Assembly: GCA_023333565.1 (NCBI GenBank)
Contig: JAJKFH010002161.1
Location: 29,334-93,333 of the forward strand
Length of the DNA: 64,000 nucleotides
Direction of reading: 5' to 3'
From: Puffinus mauretanicus
Lineage: Eukaryota; Chordata; Aves; Procellariiformes; Procellariidae
How positions within the stretch are numbered: the stretch's first letter is position 1; the number at the start of each line of letters is the position of its first letter. Under the pieces are notes generated by a model. That model was not told where the DNA came from. It saw only the letters and a list, made by a program, of their open reading frames with translations, and made no database searches. Below are positions 24,687-37,350 of this stretch, in pieces. The translations under genes were made by a program, and so were the position numbers.

Positions 24687-27600
24687 GCTTAGGAATCTTT
24701 GGAATTAAAGGTTGCCTGTTTGTGGATGGTTACCTGGATGGATGTTTCTTTCTGAAATCTGTCCAAATGCTTTTGGAAAAAAAAGGGTCATACCAAGGAC
24801 TCAGTCCTGTGGTGGCAGTGTAAAGAAGCACTGATGTATGTCTTGTGCAGTAGGATCTATGTAGTAGAACTGTCACTCATATTCTTAAGAGCACTGGAAA
24901 ACAGCCTTACTTTCTCACCCGTATTTTGACTCTTTCCTTTCGTAATGTCATCATACCTGCCTTTGAACAAAATTTCACTGCAACATAATATTCTCTTCAA
25001 AACTTCTCATGGTGCTGAGAACAAGGACGCACACACCCCTTCCTCCATTATTCACTGTAACCTCTATTTGTATTTATTCATTTATTTAAGATGTTTTACC
25101 TATTCAGCTTTTTTCCTGTGTCAGATTAGTCTGGACTTCCAACCAAAGTGAGTCTACACTTTACATACCAAACTCTGTATCCCCTACATCTAAGAAAGAT
25201 ACTCAAAATACTAATCTGCTTAATCCTTGACTAAAGTTGCCAGGCAATAGAAGTGTTTAATAATAATGATGATATAAAGATGTCCACCTGTCTGCTGCAT
25301 CTGTTATTGCAAATGAAACACTAGAGCACTGGAGTTGAGTGTAACTTGTAAGGCAACTATGTTCAGCATTGCTGGTCCTCAGGTAGACCATGAAGGTACC
25401 GTCAGAGCACAGAATAGTTCTTTCTTTGTGGGCTTTATGTAAAAAGCATCATGCAGGCACAGCACACTTCCCACCCAGGTTCCATCCCAGCATTCTGTCA
25501 GGAAGCAGCTGGGTGTAGACCTGGAAGTTGGGAATTGCTTCCAAGGTCATCCCAGTTACATACTAAAGGATGTGATTATGATTTACCTCTTCACCATGGC
25601 TTTGGAGGTGTTATTGTTATTATAAAAACAGCAGAGCTGGAGAAAAGCTATAAAGCCACAATGAAGGACACCTTATACTTTACTAATGCTGCCCTACCAT
25701 TGGATTTTTAGGAAAAATATAATAAAATATCTAAATTGAATTTTTCAGTGTGCTTTTCTGAAAGGGCATGCACAAAGCAAAGTTGAAATTAACTCCATTA
25801 TGTCTTTGCTGCGCTGTTCCTTTATGTAGATGTTTGGTAATGAAAAAAACAATGATATATGTAAATAGATAGAGTTTACTTGCAGGAAACATTTACTCTT
25901 CTCAGAGCTATTTCACAATCTATTCAAGTGCTGTAAAAATGCAAAAGGAATTAATTCCAAATTCTCTTCCTGCCAACAGTTTAGAGTTGCATAGTGTCTG
26001 TGTGTAACTATGAATACTGAAATTGGTTCAATAATTCCTTGAAATAAATGGCATTTTTTCACTAACTTTCTAGTTATCATCAGTGTTTTATCTTTTTTAT
26101 TAGATGATTTATAGATATAACTAAAAATAAACATTTTGCATTCTATTCACTTTTTGAAATTGGCCGTACATGTTATATAAAAATTAATCCTTTTACAACT
26201 CTCTTAACACATTCAGAAAGCTTAGATTTTGCACGGATTTAATTTAATCTTCATATATATATATATGATAAATATGCTAATCTAACAAAAAAATCCATGT
26301 TCTTTCCATATACTGGAGACTAGAAGAAATGTAACAACTTTGAAAATCTTCCTGTTTACCACTATTTTGCTAAAGCTTTTTTTGTCTTGTACTGTGGCAT
26401 GTCCCCATGGAAGCAGAGTTCATAGGTCATCCAAGACCAAAAGTCCTCTCAGAATTAGAGGACTGTAATCAGCAACATGTTGAGAAGTAAGTGACTGCAG
26501 CAAATCTTAAGTGAAATCTGAAGTGTACCACTTCAGAAACTTAATTTTATCCCTATTGTGATTATAAAAGTTTGACATTAAATCCGCTAAAACTCTCTGA
26601 AAACTTAATAAGTTAGCACAATAAAACATGAGAAGATGGCCTATGCCTTTGTTACCTCCTTTCTCCCAATGGACTAACTTAAATTTCATGGAACTCATAT
26701 ATACAGATACATATACGCGTTTAACAAAATCAACAGTCAAGGGAACAAAAAACTTATGGGGCCTTTTTCCTTCTTTTCCATTGTCAGGTTCTTTTTGTGC
26801 TTTTTCTGCTTTTTTATGAAAATCAACCTTTATAATTGCCTGACCTTTGTCTGAAAATATAGCATGGACGCAGCAATTATTGACTTAGTTTCATATACGT
26901 TATGCAAAATACAGCAAACAGGGATTATAATTGCTATATTTGTCACTGAACTGCTATTGCTGATCAGAGATCTGTACCTTGCTTTCAATCTACCTACAGC
27001 ACATTCTGCCATTATCCTGCAATTGTCTCAGATAACATATACTAAAATTGTTGCGTACACTAGGACAAGTTCAACTAGCCAAGGACACAGCAGAAATCAG
27101 GCCCCTCAGCATTACACAAGGAATGGAACGTCAATAATCTCAGCGTAAACTGGCTCCAGTTTTTTAAAGGTTCTAGGTCTTTTTAAGTGGTGGCTTCCTG
27201 CACTTCACCTGTGTATGCCCCAATAATCAAATAACATCTCACTAGTATTTCTTTAGGGTGCAAAGACCACCACATTCTTCATATTCCATTTTGATACTAT
27301 CTGCATGTGGAGCAGGTATCTGGAAGACTTTCAGATTACTGCTGGCTGACAAACCCAAGACTAATAGCTACTCCGTGGGATAGAGAAGGTTTCTTCCTGT
27401 TTTTACAATGCATCGACTAGCATCAGGGGTATAAGAAATTTTCTGATGTTGAACATTTACCGTTTCTCTTGTTTGTGCCACATCTTCATAACAGGATATA
27501 CTCTGAGCAAGAACAAGCAAAACTTTGCAGTCATTCCTACACTCTCACTAAGGAAGTTCCAATTTCTGCATGCAGGAGCATTATCTCTGCTTATGACCAT

Positions 27601-27950
27601 CCCATTATTTCTAAAGAGAACAATTCCTGTCACTTCACATCCCTAGTAATCTGGGTATCACAAAATGGTAGATAAAAGAGTGTCTTAAAGGTAAGGATAA
27701 GGTTTTAGTTATCATTCAAGTGATTTCTCAGTATGTTGTGGAGAATCAGCATGAAGAACATAGGTCAGGCATAATGTACTGCAGCTGTTAAAATGAAATG
27801 TTGTCCTGTGCGTCACGTGCTCTGACAGCTTCATACTATATTGCTAAAATTTAGCTGGGAAATGGCAAAGTTAGATGTGCCATTGAACTAGCCATTGTTT
27901 TTCAAGACAGGATGCAGTCTACGCACCATCGACAGATCATGCTACACTAA
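24687..27950. other. AT-rich non-coding stretch, no feature recognised
   Basis: No supportable gene. A short (AT)n run lies at about 26253-26267. Open frames (up to 94 codons) lack motifs. Confidence 0.45.
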
Positions 27951-27959
27951 GGTCAGCAG

Positions 27960-28650
27960 AAGAATGTCTATGAGTAAGCAAGAAACCAAGGGGTTAATTA
28001 CATCTCTTCCATCAAAAGGGAGAATTCTGTGGCCAAAACAAGCTCTGAGCCCTTTCTTCAGACAATCAGCATAGTCTGTCTTTTACGGCTTCTGTTTTAA
28101 CCGGTTGATCTGTATCCTCCTATATTTCTTAGCAAAGTATTGGGCTATATTGGTGGTGTGGTATTCTGTGTCATACAAGATAGAAAGAAGCATGCTACTT
28201 CATACTCAGTCTAGAGTGCTGAATCAGTAATTTCTGTATTTATGAATGTTTAATAGGGCCAGACAGAAAACTAATCTTTATGGGGCTCCGGAGGTAAGGG
28301 AGATACAGTTTCTCAGCACAACTTGTACGTCTCTTCTCCACTAAGAACATTAGGTAGTCTGTTTCCCTGAGAATTCCTCCATCTCCCTCAGACATGTTAT
28401 TAATAGCTCAGGAATGACCGACTGACTCAAAAAGGTTTGTGTTCTGTTTACCAGTGGCAGAAGACTATCCAACAGTGAGATAATGTTGTTCCTGTTCTCT
28501 GTCTTGACCTAAATCCAGATTGTGCCAGGTCTAGGATATTTTGTGTAATTAGAAGTGTTTGAAAAGAACTTCAGACCCCTTTCCATAAGCTTGTTTGGGA
28601 AAAGGAGGATTTGACAAAGGGTGGTAATTAACTAAGTCAGGTTTCTTCTG
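27960..28650 (-). pseudogene. Fossil L2/CR1-like LINE reverse transcriptase
   Basis: Translating the minus strand in shifting frames gives, in the right order, three conserved blocks of non-LTR retrotransposon reverse transcriptase: a YHPLSNPPFPNKLMER-like block (about 28560-28640, counterpart of the YRPxSLLxxxxKxxER region), AQSGFRSRQRTGTT (about 28490-28530, the QSGFR motif) and LTSGAP...LALLNI (about 28250-28310, counterpart of GVPQGSVLxPxLFNI). Spacing between the last two, about 75-80 codons, is close to the family's. Stops and frame changes are frequent, so it is ancient and dead. The QSGFR block favours L2-like over avian CR1, but assignment is an inference. Boundaries are approximate; flanks up to about 28950 may belong to it. 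Confidence 0.6.
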
Positions 28651-28950
28651 GATTGATCGCTCTTGTTTGTCTGAACTATATACAGTTAGCTATTTCAGTG
28701 GGAAGGAGCATCACCTGGTTTAATCTCACTAGTAAGGAAAGAGACAGCATCTTCCTCAAAGATTACTTATACAAGCTTATTGGCTTCGGAAATTTGGCTC
28801 CTTATGCTCCAAACATTTTCCTGAATGTGGATGATCTCTTCAGCAGACAGACATTAGATCTTTCCTGTGGATTGCAGGATTTCTGGTTTAATTATTTACT
28901 TAGCCCTTTCTTCAGGATATAATTTAACACCTTCTTCAAAAGCAGAGAGA

Positions 28951-30690
28951 AAATTTCTCTGTGAATGGAAACTTTTGCATAGGCTCAGGTAATTTCTGTG
29001 TTGTATTGTCTTTTTCTTCTTTAGTTTTACACTTGCATTCTTTTGCCTACCTCTGGCACAGTAGCACAGAGAAATCCATGCAGTAACACTCCACATCTTC
29101 AATACTTTGATTTATAGATTGTGACTATCTACCCTGCAGTGCATTTGTTGAATCTGATGTAATCCTTAGCCCAAGGTCAGGTACTTGTTAAGTCTTTTCT
29201 AGCTGGAGAAGCCCTGCTCACTTATTGCGACTCTTCAAGAAAAAGGCTGTGTAGAGATAAACGGCTCTTGTATGTAGAGATTTAATACAAAGGCATGTTA
29301 CAATGAGCAGAATACAGAGACATGTGGATGACAGGAAATCCATAAGAAGTGAGGAAAGGAATATTTAGACATTTTCTTTGAGATGTTATTATAAAGATAG
29401 TGAAGTCTCTTGAGATGATGAATCTCATCATTATAACTAAAAAGCTTAGTGATGCTGTGAACCCTTGGCATGATATGAATTAACATGTTAGCTTTGGTGG
29501 TGATTTCTATATGAGTAATTTCAAAAGCCTCTGATTTCTGGATGGTTTGGATTTGAACTAACAGAACTTCTATCTGCTTTTTTTTTTCCCTTCTTTTTAG
29601 AAGATTTCTAATGTAGAATAACCTAAAAAAATACAAGATAAATACAGAGTTGTCATGTTTCCTCACTGGTTTTGAAGGTTTCTCTCACTGCCTGAAAATA
29701 CCGATACCAGGATCCAAGGGGTATGTCACAATAACATATTCCCTGTGACCTTTGTGGTTCAAATATGCACCCCAACATCTTAAAGCCTTCATGATCATCA
29801 GAGGATGTTTCTTCCCCTCTTGCTTCCCCAGTGTCACCCCGCTGTATTTCTCTCTCTGGCCTTTGCAGATGAGAGAGATGTCCATTACGCTACGCTTTGG
29901 GCACATTAAGGGGTGTGCTGGTGAGCTAGGGAACCCCTTTTTATTTATTTGTCACACTTTTGTGAGAAGGTTGCCATATTGTTGCTCAGCAAACTTATAT
30001 CATGCCGATCTGAAGCCACTTATAGGTCAAATCCAAAGAAAATAATTTATGTATGACATTCAAAATAAACAATGTGCTTAATATTTGTAAAAGACATAGG
30101 TAAATAAACAGAATACATTTAATCTACCTATACCAAACCTACATCAGAAAATTTCTCACCCCATTGTCTTGCTCCTTGCTTCTGTCAAGGCTGCAGTCAA
30201 GGTTTCCATCTCTGTGTATAGTTTATGGGTCAGGATGCATTTATAAGAGAAAATGCTTCCATGAGAGAAGTCACTCAGGAGAGGAGGCCTCCCAACAAAG
30301 GCTTCCTTTACAGACTTCTTTCAGAAGCCTAATCAAATCCTTCTGCCTTAGTGGAACATGTGATGCTCGTAGCAGATCCTGACAGATACAGCCTTTTACT
30401 CTGAAACTCAGTCTTTTCTTCTATAGGAGTTGATCTGGCCATTTAAAGAGCGGTTTCATTTTTGGGGGCAATATACAAGGATCTCTTTGTTAATTATTAA
30501 TTAGTCTTTTGGTGTAATCATCTGTGCTTGACTGACTAGTTTACTTTCTAGCAAGCTGTAGAATTTAAATAGGAGAATTCAATAAGAAAGCTGGCTGACT
30601 TATTGTTATATATCTGTGGGAAGTATTTTTTACACAAAACCTTAATTCTGTATTAAGCCGTAAATTAACAAACCTTCTTGGCGTAAGGAC
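28951..30690. other. AT-rich non-coding stretch, no feature recognised
   Basis: No gene is supportable. A 122-codon minus frame (29298-29666) is rich in Ile, His and Lys with no recognisable domain. A 97-codon plus frame and a 73-codon minus frame overlap at 29685-30045; neither is recognised. Confidence 0.4.
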
Positions 30691-30704
30691 ATTAGGAAAA
30701 TATT

Positions 30705-30872
30705 ATTCACTGGGAGAGTACTGCAACCCTGGAAGAAGTTTCACAGAAAGGTTGTGCAATCTCCATCCTTGGAGACATTTCAAAGCCCTGAGCAACCTGA
30801 ACTAACTTTGAAGTTAGTTCTGCTTTGAGCAAGACATTAGATTCCAGAGGTCCCTCCCAACCTAGATTTCTC
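30705..30872 (+). repeat. Degenerate CR1 LINE 3' end
   Basis: 'ctggaagaagtttcacagaaaggttgtgcaatctccatccttggagacatttcaaagcc' followed by 'ctttgagcaagacattagattccagaggtccctcccaacc' follows the CR1 3'-end order, with a small duplication 'aactaactttgaagttagtt' in the middle. The ATTCTATG tail is eroded. Confidence 0.75.
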
Positions 30873-32990
30873 TCCATCATTTATTTAAATGAGGCAAACA
30901 TAAGTATCTGGTTACTAGTTCTTGACTGGGATTGGGTGTCATTGCAATTAAACATTTTGGGATGAATTTGGAATAAACTCAGAAGACCTACAGAAGGCCT
31001 ACAGGAGTTACATATTTGTTTCATTTCTGTTGTTTCTGTTGTTGCTGGTAAAATTCCCACCAAAAAACGTCCAGATCTTGTTTTTTTCTGTGGGAATACA
31101 CCTTTAGTTGATGAATAGCCTGCCACTAATGTAGCGCTTGCTCGTGGCAAACTTATAGTACAAAACAGCTATCACTTGGGCAAGTCTTTGGTTGTTAGGG
31201 GAGACTTAATGTAGAAGAGCCTTGGAATCTGGTGGAAAAAAAGTGTTTTAGAAACAAGCTGTTTCACAGTAATTGCTATTTGATGAAATTGTTTTGCAGA
31301 TCCAAGAAACAGTTTCCATTCAGGTACTCCTTGTCAGCTTCTACTTGTTGCCACATTGCTTTTAACACAACGTAGTATCAATAAGGAAGGTGCAGGTAAA
31401 TGTTGAGGGTAAAACTTAAGGTGAAAATTTAAAATGTGAAAAGACAAGCAGTCCAAATAATAAGGTGTTCTTAAGTTTTTACTGCTTATCTCATTTGGAC
31501 TAGACAAAATACGTGAAAATATCTCATTCCACTATTTTCCCTTCTTTTTTTTCCAGTCATGCTTTAAGCAAAAATATCTTGCAAATACTTTGTATTAACT
31601 TGCCTTTAGCACAAAGAATTTAAGATCACTTTTCAGACAGAGTCATGCACATTGAGAGATAAGCTACGTCCATTTATTCAGGACATGGCTAGGTACAAAC
31701 ACATTTGTCACAGAGCAGCTGACACATTGCAGCATCACTCCCAACTTCAATTTCCAGTAATTTTTCTGCCAATGCTCACATTCATATTGCCCAAGAGCAA
31801 GTCATACTGTATCTGGCTAATGAAGAACAGCATGTACCCACTCAAAGTATGGGCTCACTCAGCTCAAAGCAGTATTGTTATTCATGAATATGTATTCAAT
31901 TATTTTTAGAAGTATTGAATCATTATACTTCAATTAAACACATTTTAGCAACTCCATTTCAAAACACAGTGAATGTGAGAGATACTTGGCTTAAATGTTT
32001 ATTAAGTAGGGAATAACATTTCCAAGAATAGTGTAACTAGGTTAAGGTTTAGAGACAATTTTACTGATTGAATGTGTCTTTGTGTATAAATAACATCCTC
32101 CTACATACATCTAGTGGCTATAATGTTAATTCCTCTGTTTATTACTGACCAATATTTCACCAGTAGTTGCTGCTATAAGTCAGTCCAAGACTTTATTGCA
32201 AGATTACATATCTCAAGCAATATATATACCTCATTTCAATTCTCGTAAGTCTCAGGAAAATTCATACCTGTACTTCATACAGTCAGAATGTCCCTGTGAT
32301 ACAAACTAAATGAGGAACAAGCTTTGGATGCCTCCCCTGCTCTCTCTGAATATTGCACCCCTCTTCCTGAAAGGGAAAGACATGGTCTTGCAGCGGATAT
32401 TTTTCTTCCCAGTTCTTCAAATGTTTATAGCTCTTCAGCTCTGGATACAATAGACAACTAAGAAGATGAGCTCCTTTAGATCTTCTCACCCAATCCTCAT
32501 CAGACTACAAGTGTCCCAGACTTCTGCGCCTCATCTGTTAGAGAACTGGACATAATAATGCTTCTCTACTTTCCTGCAGTGGATAGATACCTTAATGATT
32601 GTGGGGTGTTCAAATGTTAAAGTGAGTGACAAAAAAATTGGTAGCTGGTGGATGATAGTGGGACTTCACACAACTTAGGCTGTACCTGCTCCAATCTTTA
32701 CATTGTGCAGAGGACTGAATTATTTTTGTGTAGTTGGCTGACATCTGAGATATGAGGTACATGCTGTGTGTATTGGCTACCATAGTTGCAATAGCAACAA
32801 TAAAAAAAAGAAAAACAAAGTAAATAAAATTAAGTTAGATGTAAACATGCAACCAAGAGTAAAAGGGCAGTAGTTCTCAGCAAGAAATAAAAATGTCAAA
32901 ATATGCCTGGGCAGGACTTTGTGGACAGAGAGGGATCGTCGATGAAAAGCCCTCTAAGTTGGTGGCTTGATGCTGAACTCAATCCAGTTT
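30873..32990. other. AT-rich non-coding stretch, no feature recognised
   Basis: No gene or well-preserved repeat is supportable on either strand. Longest open frame about 89 codons, without motifs. Confidence 0.45.
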
Positions 32991-32999
32991 AGTGATGTT

Positions 33000-33760
33000 G
33001 TTCTCTTATGGGGGGCTCAGACTGGATGCGGTATTCTAATGTAGTCTAACGAGTGCTAAGCAGAGGGATAATCCCTTCCCTTGGTCTATGGGATGTGCTC
33101 CTGCTAATACAGCCCAGGATACCCTTGGTTTTCTTTGCTGCCAGGGCACACCACTGGCTCAGGTTCAGCTTGCTGCCCACCAGGACTTCCAGGGCCTTTT
33201 CTGCAGAGCTGCTCCCTGGCCAGTCAGTCCCCTGCCTGTCTTGGGACTGTAGCATGGGGTTCCTCCTTCCCAGGCACAAGAATTTGCATTTTTCCTTGTT
33301 GAATTTCATTATATTTCCCATTCCTCCAAACTGTTTGGTTATATCTGAATGACAGGCCTGCCCTTGAGCATATCAACAGGTCTCCTAGTTTGGTGTCACC
33401 TGCAAACTTGACAAGTGTGCACTCTCACCTGAACATTGATGAAGATGTTAAACAGGTCATGTTCCAGGACAAATCCCTACAATACTACATTTGTTATCAA
33501 CATTGAGGCAGAGTATAACCCATTACCCACCAGCCTTTGGGCCTGGTCACTCAAACTGTTTTTAACTCATTGAGTTAAATAAATCCATAGAGACTGTTAT
33601 ATTCTAACTTGGATGTAAGAATATGGTGGGACACAGTGTAAAAAGCCTTGTTAAAGTCAAGGTAAAAGACATCTACTGGTCTCACCTGTATTCACATCAA
33701 TAATTTTAAAAATGGTTAAAAATGTTATTTTCCAGGATAGAGTTATGAGATGCCCCACCA
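33000..33760 (-). pseudogene. Antisense CR1 LINE ORF2 (reverse transcriptase) fragment
   Basis: A 91-codon minus-strand frame at 33046-33321 shows the CR1 post-catalytic region in order: MKFNKEKCKFLCLGRRN, SSSAEKALEVLVGSKLNLSQ, CALAAKKTKGILGCI and REGIIPLL. The plus strand to the right (to about 33700) continues with reverse-complement CR1, including 'cctgcaaacttgacaagtgtgcactc', 'attgatgaagatgttaaacagg' and 'aaaaagccttgttaaagtcaaggtaaa', i.e. the upstream RT part in other frames. Truncated at both ends and frameshifted, so non-functional. Confidence 0.9.
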
Positions 33761-36700
33761 GATAGCAGAGGCCTTTGCCCAATGGGGTGAAGTTGCTTTC
33801 TTTAACGGTCTTTGCTTTAGATTTCTAAAAGCTACCTTTAAATTTGGTGCAAACTAGGATGTTGCAAAGCAAAATCATAAATGAAAGTATGAAATGGTGA
33901 CACAGCAGTTGAAGTGGAAAAGCTCTATTCCTCTATGGTATTGAATTAGGTCAAAAGTCCTAAACATGATGGACAGACTGTTGAGAATTCTGGACACGTT
34001 AGCAACAGAAGGTCAATTCTTAAAATGCCACATACCCCCTCAGTCCATCTCATCATCTACCTTCTGCAAACCAAAAAAGTTTGAAATTAGAGATCACTGG
34101 TAATGTCTGCACTTCTGGGGAAGAGAAAACCTAACATGAAATTCAATTAAGGATAGTGAGCCCAGCTACTCAAATTCAAAACAATGCTGAGACATTTACT
34201 TCCGAAGTAATCAATGCTACAATGTGCATTATTCAATCAAAACTGAATAGAAAGGCAACAAAATTATCCAAAATCTCAAAGTTCTCATACTAACTGCAGA
34301 TATTACAGAAACACCACAAGATACTCCTCACATATGGGGTTCTGTTTTCCACAGTCATCCCATTAGTTGCCTTTTCTTGATGCAGGTCAAAATATCAGCC
34401 TAAAGATTACTGAAATCAGCCCAGAAGCATTGGCCAGCTGATGCAGGCAAAGCAAATTTTGCAAAATGATGAGGACAAAAGTGAACTTATCAGTACAGAC
34501 AACCAATGAAGACTGGTGTAGCTTCAGAGATTTACATTACACTAAAACATGCCTTCAATCACAACAGACAATTGCTGTTCAAGTGTTCATTTTACATAAG
34601 TACAAAGGACAGAATATATTACTTATAGAAAATAGACATAACGAAAGAATTTATTTCAAAAAACCCAAGATTAATATTGTTCACACGATCTTTTTCAGAG
34701 TGATAAGCTACTATTCTCTACATTTTATTTCAATAAAAAGTTTTGTAATGTGGAAAAAATTTGTAGCACAACTACATTTCACTTTTCAATAATGTGAGAT
34801 TAAAATGTTTTTGTTTGAAATTCAATGCTCCCTTTATTAATTTAATCCCTGAAGTTTAGGCTAGGCGGCGATGGATATGAAGGCTTTCCAAACTTCTTAT
34901 TGCATGTCCAGAAACATCTAACTACTTAAAGGCTTCGAGACTTACTGAACAGAGACTTTAATACAGAGATACCTGTTTAACTACACGACCCAAAACTTAC
35001 AGAAGTTGGGAGTATAATACAGATGGACAACAATAATAATGTGTGGCAGCAACAGCAAATCTCAAAATTCTTATAAAAATCACTGACAAAAAATGTGAAG
35101 TTACACTTTGCACAGATGACCTATTGAATTTTATTACCTAATTCTCCCAGTGTACAAAAGTACATATAACTACCTGGAGGCAAACTAAATCTAAACCGTA
35201 TCTGAAAGTACGAACGTCAAAGTTCTTCACTTAGCCAGACAGAATCAAATATTTTGGAATCAAAGATCCAAATAAATTAGAACAGGCTTAATATTCATAG
35301 TGATGAAACCTATCCAGCCATTGCTAGCAGTTACCAGCTGTTAAGGAAAGACAGTGGTGGCAGTGCTTCATTTTGCCATTGAGTCATTTGTACATATAAT
35401 TTCAAGAACCGGGAAAAAATACACAAATCATTCTCTAAATTTTCTTTTCCAGAGCAACCTGAGCATGATAACAGTTATGCCCTCTGTAGCAGGGCCACCT
35501 GTAACTGAAAGCAGTTGAACACCATACAAGCTGTCTTTCCAGTCCAGCATTCCTATTACAGAACTGAGCAACTTTTAATGTGAAGGTATTTTAAAATTCT
35601 TTAGATTTCAGTGGTGATAATATTCCACCCAATGATTTTAGAACACTTGATGTTACTAATCCCAAACTTTGCTTTGAAATTTCTAAAAATTAGCTTAATT
35701 TAGTTGGCACTTTGTGCGTGTATGTGTGTATGAGTGCATGTCTGCACACAAGCACATGTATTTATAGCCCTGATTGCCTCCATATAAACTCATTAAACAG
35801 TAAAACTAGGTTTGAGACATCATTTAAAAGAATTAATAGTATTTTTACCACAAAAAAATCCAACCCCCCCAAAATAAGAAGAAATAATTGTCATGTAAAG
35901 AATTAGGAGAATTTAGCGAAACAGATTTTATCGGTTTTGGAGTAAGGAGTAGAGAAATCTCTCACTTCTCATATGCCCCTTAAAGGTGGCCTATTCTCAC
36001 CTACAAATCATCAGATACTAAAGAATCCATGCTATGAAATAGAATTTCTGCTTTAGTAAATTGTGTCTAGAATATACCAGAAAACTGCAGAACAAGACCT
36101 GGAGGCTATGCACACATTTACATTTGGCAATAATTCAAGACAGTCATAGATCCTTATTATGTCCAGATGGTTTGTTTCATCTCATCTCTAAGCCATTTAA
36201 CATATTTGTGCTTACTATTGTAAAGAAAGAAAGACAAAAGGAAAGAACCCCTCAGTTATCTCCTCCTTTTCTAGTTCCAGACGGGTGTATGACATTTCTC
36301 ATTTCTAGAAAGAATAACGGCACAACAGGAAATATGTTCAATTCAGATTGGTTGATGGTAATCCAAGCACAAAACTCTTACAAATGTTCATTAAGATGTC
36401 ACTGATCAATGTTAACCTTCCAAAAAAAAAAATTAGTATTTCAAAACAAGTAGACTCTAAATTACATTAATACAATAGAAACTTGATTGCCTAAGAGCAG
36501 TCTTGGAGCAGATTGCTTTTCAAATTATACCTGGCATGACTTTTGCAGACAGAGGGGCAAATAAATGTGCATAATAAATTATTAAAAACATTACAGTGAA
36601 TAATGGATCTCTCATTTTCATGTGAAAACTTCTACATATACCCAGCCCCAGATAAATTCAAGTAATTGTGTGCATTTTCCCCACGTACCTAAAATAAGAA

Positions 36701-37260
36701 TAGTCATTTTTAAATTAAATAATATCCTTCATAAAGCTGTTATGGAAGGATACATATTTAAGTTACAAAAGTCCTCCATGAATTTGTTTACCTGGGAACA
36801 CATTGGTCATTTTGGATTTCATAACGAAGGAAGAAACAAGCTATGGACAGCTTGAGACATGGAGAATTGGCAGTACCACAGCTCAGCAGCCTCAGGACTG
36901 TGGTTATAGAGTCTGCACTCATCAAGAGGGAGACATAGGATAATCTCACCATTTAGAAGAATGTACAAGAAAACACTCAATATACGTCACACTTAAGCAA
37001 GAACCATTAACTCCAACGTGGGAAAGCCACAGTTCACTGGCTGCGTTCTCACTGTGTGTGTGACACACAACATTAGAGTTCACACTGCTCCTATTTAATT
37101 TAGTTCAGGAATTATCATTACAGTTAATTTATTAATCACTTTAAAAATAAAGAATCCAAATCCACCTGCAATTATACTTTTTTTCCCTATAACTGTCAGC
37201 TGAAACTCATGCTGAAGTAATCTAAGTCTTCTTCTGCAACATGAGAAATAGGATTTATAT
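33761..37260. other. AT-rich non-coding stretch, no feature recognised
   Basis: No gene supported. Open frames up to 114 codons (36061-36405) lack known motifs. A TG/TA-rich patch lies at about 35712-35760. Confidence 0.45.
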
Positions 37261-37267
37261 TACAACC

Positions 37268-37350
37268 TGATTCGAGCATTGAGCAGGAAGATGGATCAAA
37301 TGAGCTCCAGAGGTCCCTTTTGGTCTAAATTATTATATGAGTCTATACAT
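37268..37350 (+). repeat. CR1 LINE 3'-terminal fragment
   Basis: 'ttgagcaggaagatggatcaaatgagctccagaggtcccttttggtctaaattattatatgagtcta' corresponds to the last 70-80 bp of CR1 including a mutated terminal repeat. Very short and 5' truncated. Confidence 0.7.
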
